Shown one piece after another: positions 31,933-43,023 of a stretch of 64,000 nucleotides of DNA (the stretch's first letter is position 1; each line of letters begins with the position of its first letter). The stretch spans positions 711,721-775,720 of the forward strand of contig JADJYJ010000001.1 of the NCBI GenBank assembly GCA_016719785.1. The letters run 5' to 3'. The position numbers and the translations under genes were made by a program. The notes beneath the pieces are model-generated. The model was given only the letters and a program-made list of their open reading frames with translations, ran no database searches and had not been told where the DNA came from. This DNA comes from Candidatus Amarolinea dominans (GTDB lineage: Bacteria; Chloroflexota; Anaerolineae; SSC4; Amarolineaceae).

Positions 31933-34900
31933 ATGAAACGCTCACGTTGGATTCCGTTCGTCGTCGCATTGCTCCTCACATCGTTCCTGCTCACCCATCA
32001 TTCGAACCCGAGCGACGCGGCGCCGTCTTTGGCCGGCGCGCCTGTCGGGTCATCTGTGGTATCACAACCGGCCTGGCGCAGCGGCGGCCCCTACGATGCC
32101 AGCCAACAACCGATTGCCATTGGCGACGTGGCCGCGTCGCCGGCCTACGCCAGCGATGGCACCCTGTTCGCCGCCGGGCAAAGCGGCGTCTACCAAACCA
32201 CCGACCGCGGGACGAGTTGGCAGGTCGCGCTGCCGCTGCCCGCACGCGGCGACCATGCCCAGGCCACCCATGTGCGTATTTCGCCCGGCTATGCCACCGA
32301 CGGCACGGTGTTTGCCACCTTTGTCAATGGCGCCACCTGGGTGTACGGCCTGGTCAAATCCACCGACCGCGGTCAAACCTGGACGTTCGACACCAGCCAC
32401 GGCGAGATGCGTGCCCTGGCCCTTTCGCCCGCCTATCTGACCGATGCCACGCTGTGGACGGCCAGGGGTGACGAGGTCTTCAAGTCAACCGATGGCGGCG
32501 CCGCCTGGTCGCCCTATCGCCTGGCGCCGCCCGGCGATAGCTTCGACGTGTTCAACCTCGCGGTTTCGCCCGCGTTTGCCAGCGATCATACCCTGTTCGC
32601 CACCGGCTATGGCGCCACGCGGCGCAGCACGGATGGCGGGCAGACCTGGGCCAGCGTGGGCGGCTATGCGCCCGGCTATGGCGTGGCTGTTTCCCCGCTC
32701 TACGCGCAGGACAACACCGCGTGGACCACCTATCGTTTCATCGAATCGCCCGGTGACGGCACGCCGGAGAGTGCGGTACAGCGCACGACCAACCGCGGCG
32801 CCTCGTGGGCGCTCACCGCGACCGGGTTGCCCGGCGATTATGAGCCATTTGCGCGCAGCCTGGCGGTGTCGCCCGCCTACGCGAACGACCGCACGCTCTT
32901 CACCGCGCTCGGCGGCCAGTTGGTTTCTGGTCTCTCCCACAGCCTGTTTCGCAGCCTGGACAGCGGCAGCACCTGGCTCGATCTTGGCCCTGCGCCCGGC
33001 AATCCGGATACCCACGCCCTGGCTGTCACCTCGACGGCGCTCGATGGATTGATGACCCATGTCGCCACGTCGGCCGGCGTCTGGCACTTCGGCGGTTTGT
33101 GCGAGGAGCGCCTGGTCAACGGCGGCTTCGAGTACGACGCGGCCTGGCGCTTCCCCCAGACGCCCCATCCGGCCGCTTACAGCACCCGCGTGGTGCGCAG
33201 CGGTCAACGCAGCGGCCGCAGCGGCATTGACCAGGGCCGCGATGTCTACAGCTACTCCAGCGCGTCGCAGACCGTTGCCCTGCCGGCGGGCGCCAACATC
33301 ACCCTGACCCTGTGGTGGTACCCGGTCTCGGCCGAGGTCAACCTGCGGACGCCCGGCGATGCCCCTGCTCCGGGCGCGGCCGCCCTGACCTGGGAAACGC
33401 CCCTGGCCGGCGATCGCCAGTATGTGCTGATTCTCGACAGCAACGGCGCCATTCTGCGCACCCTGCTGTGGACGCGCAGCAATGCCCGCGCCTGGCAGCG
33501 GCTGGACGCCAACCTGGGCGACTTTGCCGGCCGCACCGTGCAGGTCCACTTCGGCACGTTCAACGATGGCGACGGTCGTAGCACGGCCATGTATGTGGAC
33601 GACGCGTCGCTCATCGCGTGCGCGCCGAGCGTCAGCAGCAGTCACTTGCCGTTCGCCCCCAACCGTCTCGCACTCAATCCTCCCCCGACGCCCACCCCCA
33701 CGCCGACCCCCACGCCGACTGTGCCGCCCAACCTCCTGCAAACGCGCTACCTGCGCTCGTTGGTGACCGCGCCCGGCGAGGGCGGCGCGCTCTACGGCCT
33801 GACCAACGAAGGCTACCTGGTGCGGAGTGATGATCGCGGCGAGAACTGGAGTTACCTGCCGCTGCCGGCGCTCATCAGCGGCGCGCCGCTGCGCAGCCGC
33901 GGCTACATCGGCATGGACTACAATCACCCGCAGACGCTCTACATCGGCGCCAGTTATCAGGGTTTGTGGCGCAGCACAGACGCCGGCACGTCTTGGGCCA
34001 GGCGCAGCGATATTCAGGCCGGGCCGGTCACCGTCAGCCTGGACAATCCCGATCAACTTTTTGCCGGCGTGCCCTGGTCGAGCGCCATGCAAACGGCGCT
34101 CGTCACCAGCACCGACGGCGGCCTGACCTGGGCAGAGGCGGGCATGGGTCTGAATGGCGACGTGACCAGTCCCATCGTGATTGACCCGCAGGCGCATAAC
34201 GTCATGTTCCTCATCACGAGCACAGGGACCGCGCGGCGGCGCCACCCTCTACCGCACCACCGCGGCCATCTGGGAGCCGCTGCCCACCGCGCCGCTCGGC
34301 TTTCCGCTCAGCGGCGGGCCAGGCTTCGGTCTGATGCTCGATGGCGGGTCGCGCGGCCTGGTCGTGGGCAACGATGATGTCCTCTTCGTCAGCCACAATG
34401 CCTTCTTGCCCGACCGTTACGCCATCACCTGGGACTACATGCACGATTTCGCGGCGCCTTTCCGCGCCTTGCCGTTGGCCGTGGGCGGTGTATCGGTCAA
34501 CACCGCGCTGTACGCCTCGCTGTACGATTTCGTCAGCGCAAAGGGCCGCACACTGCGCAGCGACGACTACGGCGCAAACTGGACGCCGCTCGACATTCCT
34601 CCCTACGAGCAGCTCATCCTGCCCGGCGGCCCAGCCGCGCGCATCTTTGGCTACCCCTGGAGCAACATCATTCAGGCTGATGTGCTGGCCAGCCCCAACC
34701 GCCTGCTCTATCGCTCCACCAACGCCGGCGCGATCTGGTCGGAGATGGGCGTCGCGCTGGCGGAACACACCATCAGCAGCGCCTTTCCCGACATCCTGTA
34801 CGCGGGCGAGGGCTATCCTTGCTACGCGGGCGGCGACCCCACGCCCTTCTGGCGCACCACCAACGGCGGGCAGGCGTGGTATCAACTGCTCAGCGGCCTC

Positions 34901-37456
34901 AACCTGAAGCCGCTGACGGCCAACTCGCTCGATCAACGCCTGTACGCGGCCGGCTGTGACGGGCCATACCTGAGCACGAACGCCGGCGATTCCTTCACCC
35001 ATCAGCCCAGCCCGCTCTTTGGCCTGTACGACGTCAAGGTGATGGCGCCGATCGAACCAGGTTGGAACACGGTCTGGGTTGGCGGCGTGAGCGAGGGCGG
35101 CGGCGGCGCGGTCATCCTCAGCACCAACGGCGGGGCCACGTGGACGCGGTCCACCCCGCCGGAGTTCGACATGGGCTGGTTTGGCGATCTGATGGTGGAT
35201 CGTTGGACGGCCGGACATGTCCTGGCCGCGGCCGCCAACGGCGTCTTCCACACGTCCGACAACGGCGCCAGTTGGCTGAGCATCTCAACCGGCTTGGCCG
35301 ATGAGCTGCCCGGCGGGCTGTTCTCCCTGGCGCAGATGCCGGCCGACCCGCAGCATCGCTACCTGTTGGGCGCCAGACATGGCTTGTACGTCCGCACGCC
35401 AGCTTCCATGCAGCACTGGGCGCGCGTGACCGGAACCTCTTTCGACAACCTGGAGGTGCGCGACCTGCTGGTGATGGACGCCGCGCCCTACGATCTGTAT
35501 GTCACAACGCCTGCCGGTGTCTTCATCTTTGATCTGCACAACCTGGCCGCCGCCCCCACGCCCACCCCAACCAGCGCCAACACCGCCACCCCCACGCCCA
35601 CTGCCGCGGCCACATCTACCCCCACGCGCACGCCCACCGCGACCGTGCCGGTGACATCCACCCCCACGCGCACGCCAACGCCGACTGCAACTCCTTCAAC
35701 CATCCCGACAGCGCTGCCGGGGCAGGCGCCAACGCCCTACTGGGCGGGCCGCCTGAATCTGCCGGCCGGCGCGCATCCGCACGGTATCGTGCTCAGCGCG
35801 GACGGTCTGCGCGCCTACGTGGCTTTTCATGGGGATGAGCACAGCGGCCGCACGCTCGGTGTGATCAACACCAGTCCGCTCGCCCTGCAGACCCAGGTCA
35901 ACCTGGCGAGTGAGGCCAATGAAGCCACCGGGCCAAACGGCGTGGCCTGGATCAGCCCCAACGGCTGGCTGGGCGTGACGAACCGCCAGACGAACAACGT
36001 CAAGATCGTGGATGCGAACACCAACACGGTCGCCAACACCGTGGCGGCCGATCTGCTGCCCAACGGCATCGTGGTGCAGGGCAGCTACGGCTATGTGGCA
36101 AATTTTGGCAGCGATACGGTGACAGTGTTCGACCCGGCAACGCTGGGCGTCATCCGCACCCTGCACGATGTGGGGCATGAGCCAAGCCTCTTCGCTGCGG
36201 ATCCGGTCACAGGCGATGTCTATCTTTCGGCCCACGGCGCCGATGAGATTGCGCGGCTGCACGACGGCCTGACCGTCGGTCACTACACCGGCATCCCCCG
36301 GCCCTACGGCCTGGCTTTCGACCCGGTCAGCCGCTATCTGTACGCGGCCAATCGCGGCAGCGCGCACACCGTGACGGTGCTCGACACGCAGGCGGCAGCC
36401 GTGGTGGCGACGCTTGCTGTCGGCAAAGAGGCGTTCGTTCTGGCGGTCAATCCAGACAGCGGGCATCTCTTTGTGGTGTGCGGCGACGAGGTCAGGGTTT
36501 ACCGGACGGATGACTGGGGCCTGGTGACCGTGATTCCGCTGCCGGTGGGAGCCGAGGAGGGGATTGCGCTCGACTCGGCGCGCGATAAGGTTTACATCAC
36601 CAGCGGCGACGGCAACGCCATCACCGTGATTCAGGATCAAGGCCCGGCGCAGGTGGTGTTTGCCAGCAATCGCGACGGCAACAGCGACATCTACCGCATG
36701 CTGCCCGACGGCCGTGAGCAGCGGCGCTTGACCTTCACCAACGACGCGTATGAAACCTCGCCGGTTGGCTCGCCCAACGGCCGCTGGATTGCGATGGTGC
36801 GCGCCGATGCCAGCGGCCCCGGCCATCTGTGGCTCATGAGCCGCGATGGGCGCAATGCACGCCAGTTGACGTTTGGCAGCGGCCATGATCAAGACCCGAC
36901 CTGGTCCGCGGACAGCAGCCGGCTGGCGTTCAGCAGCGATCGCGATGGCAATTGGGAAATCTACACGGTGGAGGTGACCAGCGGCGCGGTGACGCGCTTG
37001 ACGAATCACCCGTCCGCAGACCTGGGGCCTGACTGGTCACGTGCGAGCGGCCGGATTGCGTTTCAGTCGAACCGCATCGGCCCGAACTCGGAGATCTTCA
37101 GCATGGCGGCCGACGGCAGCGACGTGCGCCGCCTGACGGTCAACCCCAACGGCGACGCCAGCCCCAGTTGGTCGCCCCTGGCCGATCGTTTGGCCTTCTG
37201 GGGCACGCGCGAGCAGCAGGGGCTTTACACCATGGCCGCGGATGGCAGCAGCATTGTCTTGCTCGTGCCGCAGGCGCTGCGACCGAGTGCGCCGGCCTGG
37301 GGTTTTGTCGGCGAGACCATCGTCTTCAGCGGTTATCGGGCCGGCAGTGGGCACAGCGAGGTGTTTCGCATCGAGGCCAATGGCAGCGGCCTGGCCCTGC
37401 TGACATTCAATGAAGTGGATTTCGACTACGCGCCCGATTGGCTGCCGGGGTGGTAA
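31933..37456 (+). CDS. Giant secreted three-propeller protein (BNR/YVTN/TolB-type repeats), frameshifted
   Basis: About 1840 residues in two frames that join near 34225-34240; the span is one base over a multiple of three, so one extra base splits it. GGGAGG precedes MKRSRWIPF and a signal peptide (FVVALLLTSFLL). The first ~1200 residues carry many BNR/Asp-box repeats (STDGGQTW, TTDRGTSW, STDAGTSW) with a carbohydrate-binding-like insert (NGGFEYDAAW). A TPTPT linker (near 35555-35700) leads to a YncE/YVTN-type propeller (FGSDTVTVFDP, AHTVTVLDT) and then TolB/PD40 repeats (SNRDGNSDIYRM, SDRDGNWEIYTV). An extracellular binding or scaffold function is likely. It has no membrane anchor. Confidence 0.8.
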
Positions 37457-37679
37457 TGCAAGCCTCCGGCGTGCCTCGTTGGCGCACGGAAGCGTGATTC
37501 GTCGCGGGGGGCGTCGTCACGCCGGAGGCGTGACCTACGGTTGAGAGTGCGAATTTCAACGCAGGGACGCAAGGACGCAGGGACGCAAGGGCTGTAATGC
37601 AAGCCTCCGGCGTGCCTCGTTGGCGCGGAAGTGCGATTCGTCGCGGGGGGCGTCGTCACGCCGGGGGCGTGACATACGA
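37453..37679. repeat. Two direct copies of an ~86-base element around a tandem decamer-type repeat
   Basis: Copy 1 at 37453-37539, copy 2 at 37594-37679, nearly identical, each with inverted gcctccggcgtg/cacgccggaggc segments. Between them cagggacgcaaggacgcagg-type tandem units lie at 37562-37590. A segment of copy 1 (about 37513-37539) matches, in reverse orientation, the element at 44755. Confidence 0.8.
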
Positions 37680-37685
37680 CGGGGG

Positions 37686-38270
37686 CTAGTGATGATCGGC
37701 GTCGCCGTTCTCGCTTTCTTCTCCGTCCTCTTCACGCCAGGCCCAGGGGCTGTCGGGGGGAGTTTTGCCGTTTTTATCGGCCAGTCGGCGCTGACGCTGG
37801 CGCAGGCGCGCTTTGGCGCGCTGTTCCAGGTGATAGCTGACCGGCGCCAGCACCACCAGGCCGGCGATAGTCAGCAGGGTGGTGAAGATGGCCAGGGCAA
37901 AGGCGCCCACGCCTACCGCCATGCCGATAGCAGCCACCAGCCAGATCGTGGCCGCGGTGGTCATGCCGCGGATGCTGCTCTTTGTCTGCACGAGAGCGCC
38001 GGCGCCCAGAAAACCGACGCCGGTGACGATCTGCGCGGCGACACGGGCCGTATCGCGCGAGGTGCCCTCCATCGGAAACCAACTCAGGGACAGGATGGTG
38101 AAAAGACACGAGGCCACCGCGATGACCATGTTGGTGCGTAGCCCGGCCGGATGTCGTTTCCAGATGCGCTCCAGCCCAATCAGGCTGCCGAGCAAAGCAG
38201 CCAGCGTGACCTTGAACGCCACTGGCCCCAGGCTGGAAAGTTGTGCTGCGAAATCAAGAGTTGAATCCAT
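37686..38270 (-). CDS. MgtC/SapB-family membrane protein
   Basis: 194 residues from MDSTLDFA. The family core is clear: LGSLIGLERIWKRHPAGLRTNMVIAVASC and QIVTGVGFLGAGALV (G-x-G-F-L-G-A-G), with about five helices. MgtC-type proteins affect Mg2+ adaptation and, in some bacteria, inhibit F1Fo ATP synthase. The C-terminal tail is charged and longer than usual (~40 residues, ending DADHH). No strong ribosome site is seen. It is convergent to the repeat region and divergent from hrcA, and there is no other metal gene nearby. Confidence 0.85.
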   Translation of the reverse strand: MDSTLDFAAQLSSLGPVAFKVTLAALLGSLIGLERIWKRHPAGLRTNMVIAVASCLFTILSLSWFPMEGTSRDTARVAAQIVTGVGFLGAGALVQTKSSIRGMTTAATIWLVAAIGMAVGVGAFALAIFTTLLTIAGLVVLAPVSYHLEQRAKARLRQRQRRLADKNGKTPPDSPWAWREEDGEESENGDADHH

Positions 38271-38339
38271 GAACAGAAGTATACAAGGAGCCATGCATGC
38301 CGTCAACTGGCGCGGGCGCGCAGGGCGTTAAAATTCTTT

Positions 38340-38368
38340 TGACATCCGCTTGCCTTCATGGTATCATT
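38340..38368 (+). promoter_or_regulatory. Sigma70 promoter of the heat-shock operon
   Basis: TTGACA at 38340-38345, 17-base spacer, TATCAT at 38363-38368. The start of transcription would fall just before or within the CIRCE element. Confidence 0.85.
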
Positions 38369-38381
38369 GTGCCCGGTCGCC

Positions 38382-38408
38382 TTAGCACTCTGACGACGAG
38401 AGTGCTAA
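38382..38408 (+). promoter_or_regulatory. CIRCE element (HrcA operator)
   Basis: TTAGCACTC-N9-GAGTGCTAA, an exact match to the consensus, 14 bases after the -10 and 33 before hrcA. HrcA binds it to repress the operon; the product thus represses its own gene and grpE-dnaK. Confidence 0.97.
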
Positions 38409-38440
38409 AAATTCAACCGGCACGCTGAGAACAGACAAGA

Positions 38441-39457
38441 ATGACAGATGAACTGAGCGCTCGACGGCGTACGATCATGGGCCTGGTGATTCGGGAATAC
38501 ATTGCGTCTGGTATCCCGATGGGTTCGCGCGCCATCCTGGAGCGTTATGAGTTGGGAGTGAGTCCGGCCACCATCCGCAGCGAAATGGCGGCGCTGGAGG
38601 AATTGGGCTTCCTGACGCACCCGCACACCTCGGCCGGACGTGTGCCCACGGAAGAAGGCTACCGTTTCTTCGTTGAACATCTCCTGGGTGACATGACCTT
38701 GCCGTCTGAAGAGCGCCTGCTCATTCGCCATCAGTTCGGCCAGGCGCGGGCGGAGATGGATCACTGGGTCAAGCTGGCGGCGGCAGTGCTGGCGCACACG
38801 GTGCATAATGTGGCCCTGGCGACGGCCCCCAAGGCGATCAACAGCCGCTTCAAACGCCTGGAGTTGATCGAAATTCGTGACGGTATTGTGCTCCTGGTGT
38901 TGGTCACCATGGAGGGAAGCGTCAAGCAGCAGATGCTGAGCTTGCCCCTGCTGCAAGAGGAGTTGCATCGCGTCACGAATGAACTCAACGAACAGTTGAC
39001 CGGTCGCACGGTGGCCGAGATCAAAGCGCAGAGTCCGATCTTGAGCAGTTGGGCCGCCGACGTGGCCAATCTCATGATTCCGATCATGGAGCGGCTCGAT
39101 TCACGGGTGAGCGATATTTACCGCGAGGGCTTGAGCCATGCTCTGACTGAGCCAGAGTTTGCCGAAGGCGATATGATCCGCCGCGTGGTGGAGATCATCG
39201 AGGCGCGACCGCTGCTGGAGAGCATTGTAGCCAAGACACGTGAGAGCGATGGTGTACAAGTTATCATCGGCGGCGAAGGGCGTTGGCGCGAGCTGAGCCA
39301 GGTCAGCCTCGTGTTATCGCGCTACGGCGTGGATGACGATACCACCGGCGTTTTGGGCGTATTAGGGCCACTGCGCATGCCGTATGGTCGCACGATCAGC
39401 GCGGTGCGCTACGTGGCAAATCTAATGAGCGAACTGCTGCGCGAGTTTTACGGATAG
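38441..39457 (+). CDS. hrcA: HrcA heat-inducible transcription repressor
   Basis: 338 residues, close to the usual ~340. The N-terminal winged helix (RRRTIMGLVIREYIASGIPMGSRAIL, VSPATIRSEMAALEELGFLTHPHTSAGRVPTEEGYRFF) is typical. The C-terminal part carries VIIGGEGRWRELSQVSLVL and ILGPLRMPYGRTISAVRYV. It represses class I heat-shock genes through CIRCE, which lies directly upstream. It is followed by grpE (short gap) and dnaK, so the operon order is hrcA-grpE-dnaK as in many Gram-positives and Chloroflexota. No dnaJ follows. Confidence 0.97.
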   Translation: MTDELSARRRTIMGLVIREYIASGIPMGSRAILERYELGVSPATIRSEMAALEELGFLTHPHTSAGRVPTEEGYRFFVEHLLGDMTLPSEERLLIRHQFGQARAEMDHWVKLAAAVLAHTVHNVALATAPKAINSRFKRLELIEIRDGIVLLVLVTMEGSVKQQMLSLPLLQEELHRVTNELNEQLTGRTVAEIKAQSPILSSWAADVANLMIPIMERLDSRVSDIYREGLSHALTEPEFAEGDMIRRVVEIIEARPLLESIVAKTRESDGVQVIIGGEGRWRELSQVSLVLSRYGVDDDTTGVLGVLGPLRMPYGRTISAVRYVANLMSELLREFYG

Positions 39458-39492
39458 CGATGATGCAAGAAAATACGACCGTGGGAGAGATC

Positions 39493-40044
39493 ATGGCAGA
39501 CGAATTGAACACAAACGGCAGCGACGCCGCGGAGGCGGCGCCGGTCATCGAAACCCCGGCTGACAGCGCGGCTGTCCTGGCCGCACTGGAAGCAGCCGCG
39601 CAGACTGCGCAGGACGAGGCGGCCGATTATAAGGACCGCTGGTTGCGCGCCACGGCTGAGGCGCAGAACATGCGCCGGCGCTTCGAGCGTGAGCGCGCCG
39701 ACCTGATCCTCAGCGCCAACGAACGCCTGCTCCTGCGCATCCTGCCGGTGCTGGACGATGTCGCCCTCGCCTTCGCCCATATTCCGGCCGACCTGAATGA
39801 GCAGGATCAGCAGTGGGTCAACGGCTTTGCGCTCATTCAGCGCAAGTTGAGCCATATACTGAGCAGTGAGGGCGTCACGGTCATCGAGACCGACGGCCAG
39901 GGTTTCGACCCAGCCTTACATGAGGCGATCACTCACGAGGCAGTCGAAGGGTATCAAACCAATCAGATCATTGGCGAAGTGCGCAAGGGTTATAAATTGG
40001 GCGAGCGGATCTTGCAACCGGCTCTGGTGCGCGTGGCGCAGTAA
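39493..40044 (+). CDS. grpE: GrpE nucleotide exchange factor
   Basis: 183 residues from MADELNTNG; GGGAGAG lies 6 bases upstream, which favours this start over ATG 39460. The N-terminal tail is acidic and disordered, then comes the long helix (ADYKDRWLRATAEAQNMRRRFERERAD) and the C-terminal beta region (GVTVIETDGQGFDPALHEAI, VRKGYKLGERILQPALVRVA). It releases ADP from DnaK. The stop is 74 bases before dnaK. Confidence 0.96.
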   Translation: MADELNTNGSDAAEAAPVIETPADSAAVLAALEAAAQTAQDEAADYKDRWLRATAEAQNMRRRFERERADLILSANERLLLRILPVLDDVALAFAHIPADLNEQDQQWVNGFALIQRKLSHILSSEGVTVIETDGQGFDPALHEAITHEAVEGYQTNQIIGEVRKGYKLGERILQPALVRVAQ

Positions 40045-40117
40045 GACGCCAGTTGGTGACAGAGGGAATCAAGCAGACGGCACAAGGGCCGGACAGGAAT
40101 AAGGAGAAAATATCATA

Positions 40118-42033
40118 ATGGGAAAAATCATCGGCATTGACCTGGGAACAACAAACTCAGTGGTGGCTGTCATGGAGGGCGGCGAAGCGGTCGTCATTCC
40201 GAGCAGTGAAGGGGCGCGCCTGATACCATCGGTGGTGGCTGTCAACCCCAAGACGGGCGAGCGCCTGGTGGGCCAGGTGGCCCGGCGTCAGTCCATTACT
40301 AACTCGGATAACACGATCTTTTCGGTCAAGCGCCTGATGGGGCGCAAGTTTAGTGACCCACAGGTGCAGCGCGCCCGCCAGATACTTCCCTACAAGATTG
40401 CCGAAAAGCAAAACGGCGATGCCTGGGTGGTGATGGGTGGCAAGGAGTATTCGCCGCCGGAGATTTCTGCCATGATCTTGCAGAAGCTCAAGGCCGATGC
40501 CGAGGCCTACCTGGGCGAGCCGGTGACCGACGCGGTCATCACCGTGCCGGCCTATTTCAACGATAGTCAGCGTCAGGCGACCAAAGACGCGGGCAAAATT
40601 GCCGGTCTCAACGTTTTGCGCATCATCAATGAACCCACCGCATCCTCACTGGCCTACGGGATGGACAAGAAGAAGGATGAGAAGATCGCCGTCTATGACC
40701 TGGGCGGCGGCACGTTCGATATCTCCATCCTGGATGTCGGCGACGGCGTGTTCGAGGTGCTCTCCACCAATGGCGACACGTTCCTGGGCGGGGATGACTT
40801 CGATCAACGCATCATTGACTGGATCGCCGACGAGTATAAGAAAGAACAGGGCATTGACCTGCGCCAGGATCGCATGGCGTTGCAGCGCCTCAAGGAAGCA
40901 GGCGAAAAGGCTAAAATCGAGCTTTCGACGGTGATGCAGACCGAGATCAACCTGCCCTTCATCACCGCAGACGCCGGCGGGCCTAAGCACCTGACCATGA
41001 CGCTGTCACGGGCCAAACTGGAGCAGTTGACCGGCGACCTGATCGAGCGCAGCATTGTGCCTGTGCGCCGCGCGCTGGAGGATGCCAAGCTGACGGTGAA
41101 GGACATTGATGAGGTGGTTCTGGTCGGTGGCATGACGCGTATGCCGGCGGTGCAGGAAGCGGTCCGTCGCCAGTTTGGCAAGGACCCGCACAAGGGCGTC
41201 AACCCGGATGAAGTGGTAGCCGTGGGCGCGGCCATTCAGGCCGGTGTGCTCAAGGGTGAAGTCAAGGACGTGCTCTTGCTGGATGTCACACCGCTGACCT
41301 TTGGCATCGAGACGCTCGGCGGGGTCATGACGGCGCTGATCGAGCGCAATTCCACCATTCCGACGAAGAAGAGCCAGGTCTTTTCTACTGCATCCGATAT
41401 GCAGACCAGCGTCGAGATCAAGGTCTTCCAGGGCGAACGTCAGATGGCCGGCGACAACAAGATGCTGGGCAATTTCATCCTGGACGGTATTCCGCCGGCG
41501 CCGCGCGGGATGCCCCAGGTTGAAGTGGCGTTCGATATTGACGCCGACGGCATCTTGCACGTCTCTGCCAAGGACAAGGCGACCGGGCGCGAGCAGCAAA
41601 TCCGCATCACGGCCTCCAGTGGTCTCAAAAAGATGAGATCGAGCGCATGGTCAAGGATGCCGAGCGCTTCCGCGCAGAAGACCAACGCCGCAAGGATGAA
41701 GTAGAGGCTCGTAATCACGCGGATATGTCGGTCTACCAGGTGGAGAAGTTTGTCCACGAGAACAGCGATAAGATCACGGCCGAGGACAAATCCATGCTGG
41801 AAGGCAAGGTGGCCGCCACGCGCTCTGCCCTGCAAGGTCAGGATGGCAGCCACATTCGCAGCGCCAGCGATGAGCTGATGGCGGCCTGGCAACAGGTGGG
41901 CACACGCATGCATCAAACCGGCAGCGGGCCGGCCGGCGACGCCGGCGACGCCGGCGATGGCGGCCCCAACTCCAACCCCGGCAGCGGTGGCAGCGGCGAC
42001 GACTTCATCGAGGGCGAGTTCCGTCCGACCTGA
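40118..42033 (+). CDS. dnaK: DnaK chaperone (Hsp70), interrupted by a one-base deletion
   Basis: About 638 residues. The ATPase domain has IDLGTTNSVVAVMEG, DLGGGTFDISIL and VVLVGGMTRMPAV; the substrate-binding domain follows (LLLDVTPLTFGIETLGG, VFSTASDMQTSV). Within the lid (TASSGLKK, then DEIERMVKDAE expected) one A is missing in the five-A run at 41627-41631, so the frame breaks after residue ~507; the next frame carries on with MVKDAERFRAEDQRRK and ends in a Gly/Asp-rich tail with the GEFRPT end. The span is two bases over a multiple of three. Since this looks like the only dnaK in an intact heat-shock operon, sequence error is more likely than real loss. Confidence 0.93.
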
Positions 42034-42042
42034 AAATAGATC

Positions 42043-43014
42043 ATGACTCAATCTGCCTCTGTGCCCATCGAACTGAATCCGGAGCCGCCCCGGCATGACT
42101 GGCATCATGAACACTTGACGCCAGGCCGGCGGCCAGACTGGCTGCGGGTGCGCGCGCCGGACAGTTCCAAGTACGACGAGCTCAAGGGCTTGTTCCGCGG
42201 CAAGACGCTGCACACGGTGTGCGAGGAGGCCGGCTGTCCCAACATTGGCGAATGTTGGAACGCCGGCACTGCCACCTTTCTGCTGCTGGGCGATACCTGC
42301 ACGCGCTCCTGCGGCTTCTGCAAGATCAAGACCGGCCGGCCTGAGTTTCTGGACCTGGCGGAGCCGCAGCGGGTGGCCGATTCTGTGCAGGCGATGGGAC
42401 TGCGCCACACTGTGCTGACGTCGGTCAACCGCGATGAGTTGTCGGATGGCGGCGCAGGCATCTTTGCCGAAACCATCCGCTGCATCCGGGCGCTGATGCC
42501 GGAGACGACGATCGAGGTCCTGATCCCCGATTTCATGGGTAACATGGACGCCTTGCAGAAGGTGATGGCGCAGCAGCCGGAAATCTTGAACCACAATGTA
42601 GAAACCGCGCCGCGGCTCTATCAGCGGGTGCGGCCGCAGGCCAAGTACCCTCGCTCCCTGCAGGTGCTGACTGCGGCCAAGCAGATGGATCCGGGCGCGC
42701 TCACCAAATCCGGCCTGATGGTGGGGCTGGGCGAGCGCTGGGATGAGGTCTTGCAGGTGATGGATGATCTGCGCGACCACCAGGTGGACATCATCACGAT
42801 CGGCCAGTATCTGCAGCCGAGCCGTTTTCACCTGCCGATCGAGCGTTACTATTCACCGGACGAGTTCGCCCAACTGCGCGACGAGGCGCAGGCGCGCGGC
42901 TTTCCGTGGGTGGAATGTGGGCCGTTGGTGCGCTCATCCTACCACGCGGAGCGCGCCGCGCACAGCGCCCAGCGTCTGCAGCGGCGAGCACCGGTTACAG
43001 ATCAATTGCGATAG
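42043..43014 (+). CDS. lipA: Lipoyl synthase
   Basis: 323 residues. A radical SAM enzyme that inserts two sulfurs into octanoyl-protein to form lipoyl groups. It has the auxiliary cluster motif C-x4-C-x5-C (CEEAGCPNIGECW) and the radical SAM C-x3-C-x2-C (CTRSCGFC), plus VLTSVNRDELSDGGA and SSYHAE near the end. Starts 9 bases after dnaK. No lipB or 2-oxoacid dehydrogenase genes are adjacent, so it probably relies on genes elsewhere. Confidence 0.97.
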   Translation: MTQSASVPIELNPEPPRHDWHHEHLTPGRRPDWLRVRAPDSSKYDELKGLFRGKTLHTVCEEAGCPNIGECWNAGTATFLLLGDTCTRSCGFCKIKTGRPEFLDLAEPQRVADSVQAMGLRHTVLTSVNRDELSDGGAGIFAETIRCIRALMPETTIEVLIPDFMGNMDALQKVMAQQPEILNHNVETAPRLYQRVRPQAKYPRSLQVLTAAKQMDPGALTKSGLMVGLGERWDEVLQVMDDLRDHQVDIITIGQYLQPSRFHLPIERYYSPDEFAQLRDEAQARGFPWVECGPLVRSSYHAERAAHSAQRLQRRAPVTDQLR

Positions 43015-43023
43015 GATGGTACC

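Noticed and set aside
32485..34245. 586-residue open frame opposite the propeller gene
   Set aside because: Shadow of the BNR repeats; the composition is an inversion of the real gene's codons.
34181..37456. Independent second gene in the propeller region
   Set aside because: Its first residues are out-of-frame filler; the proper reading joins the upstream frame near 34.23 kb with no signal peptide or ribosome site.
37686..38270. Part of the heat-shock operon
   Set aside because: It is on the opposite strand and separated by the CIRCE promoter; it is only a divergent neighbour.
41647..42033. Separate small gene after dnaK
   Set aside because: Its translation continues the DnaK lid domain exactly where the first frame breaks; it is one gene with an indel.
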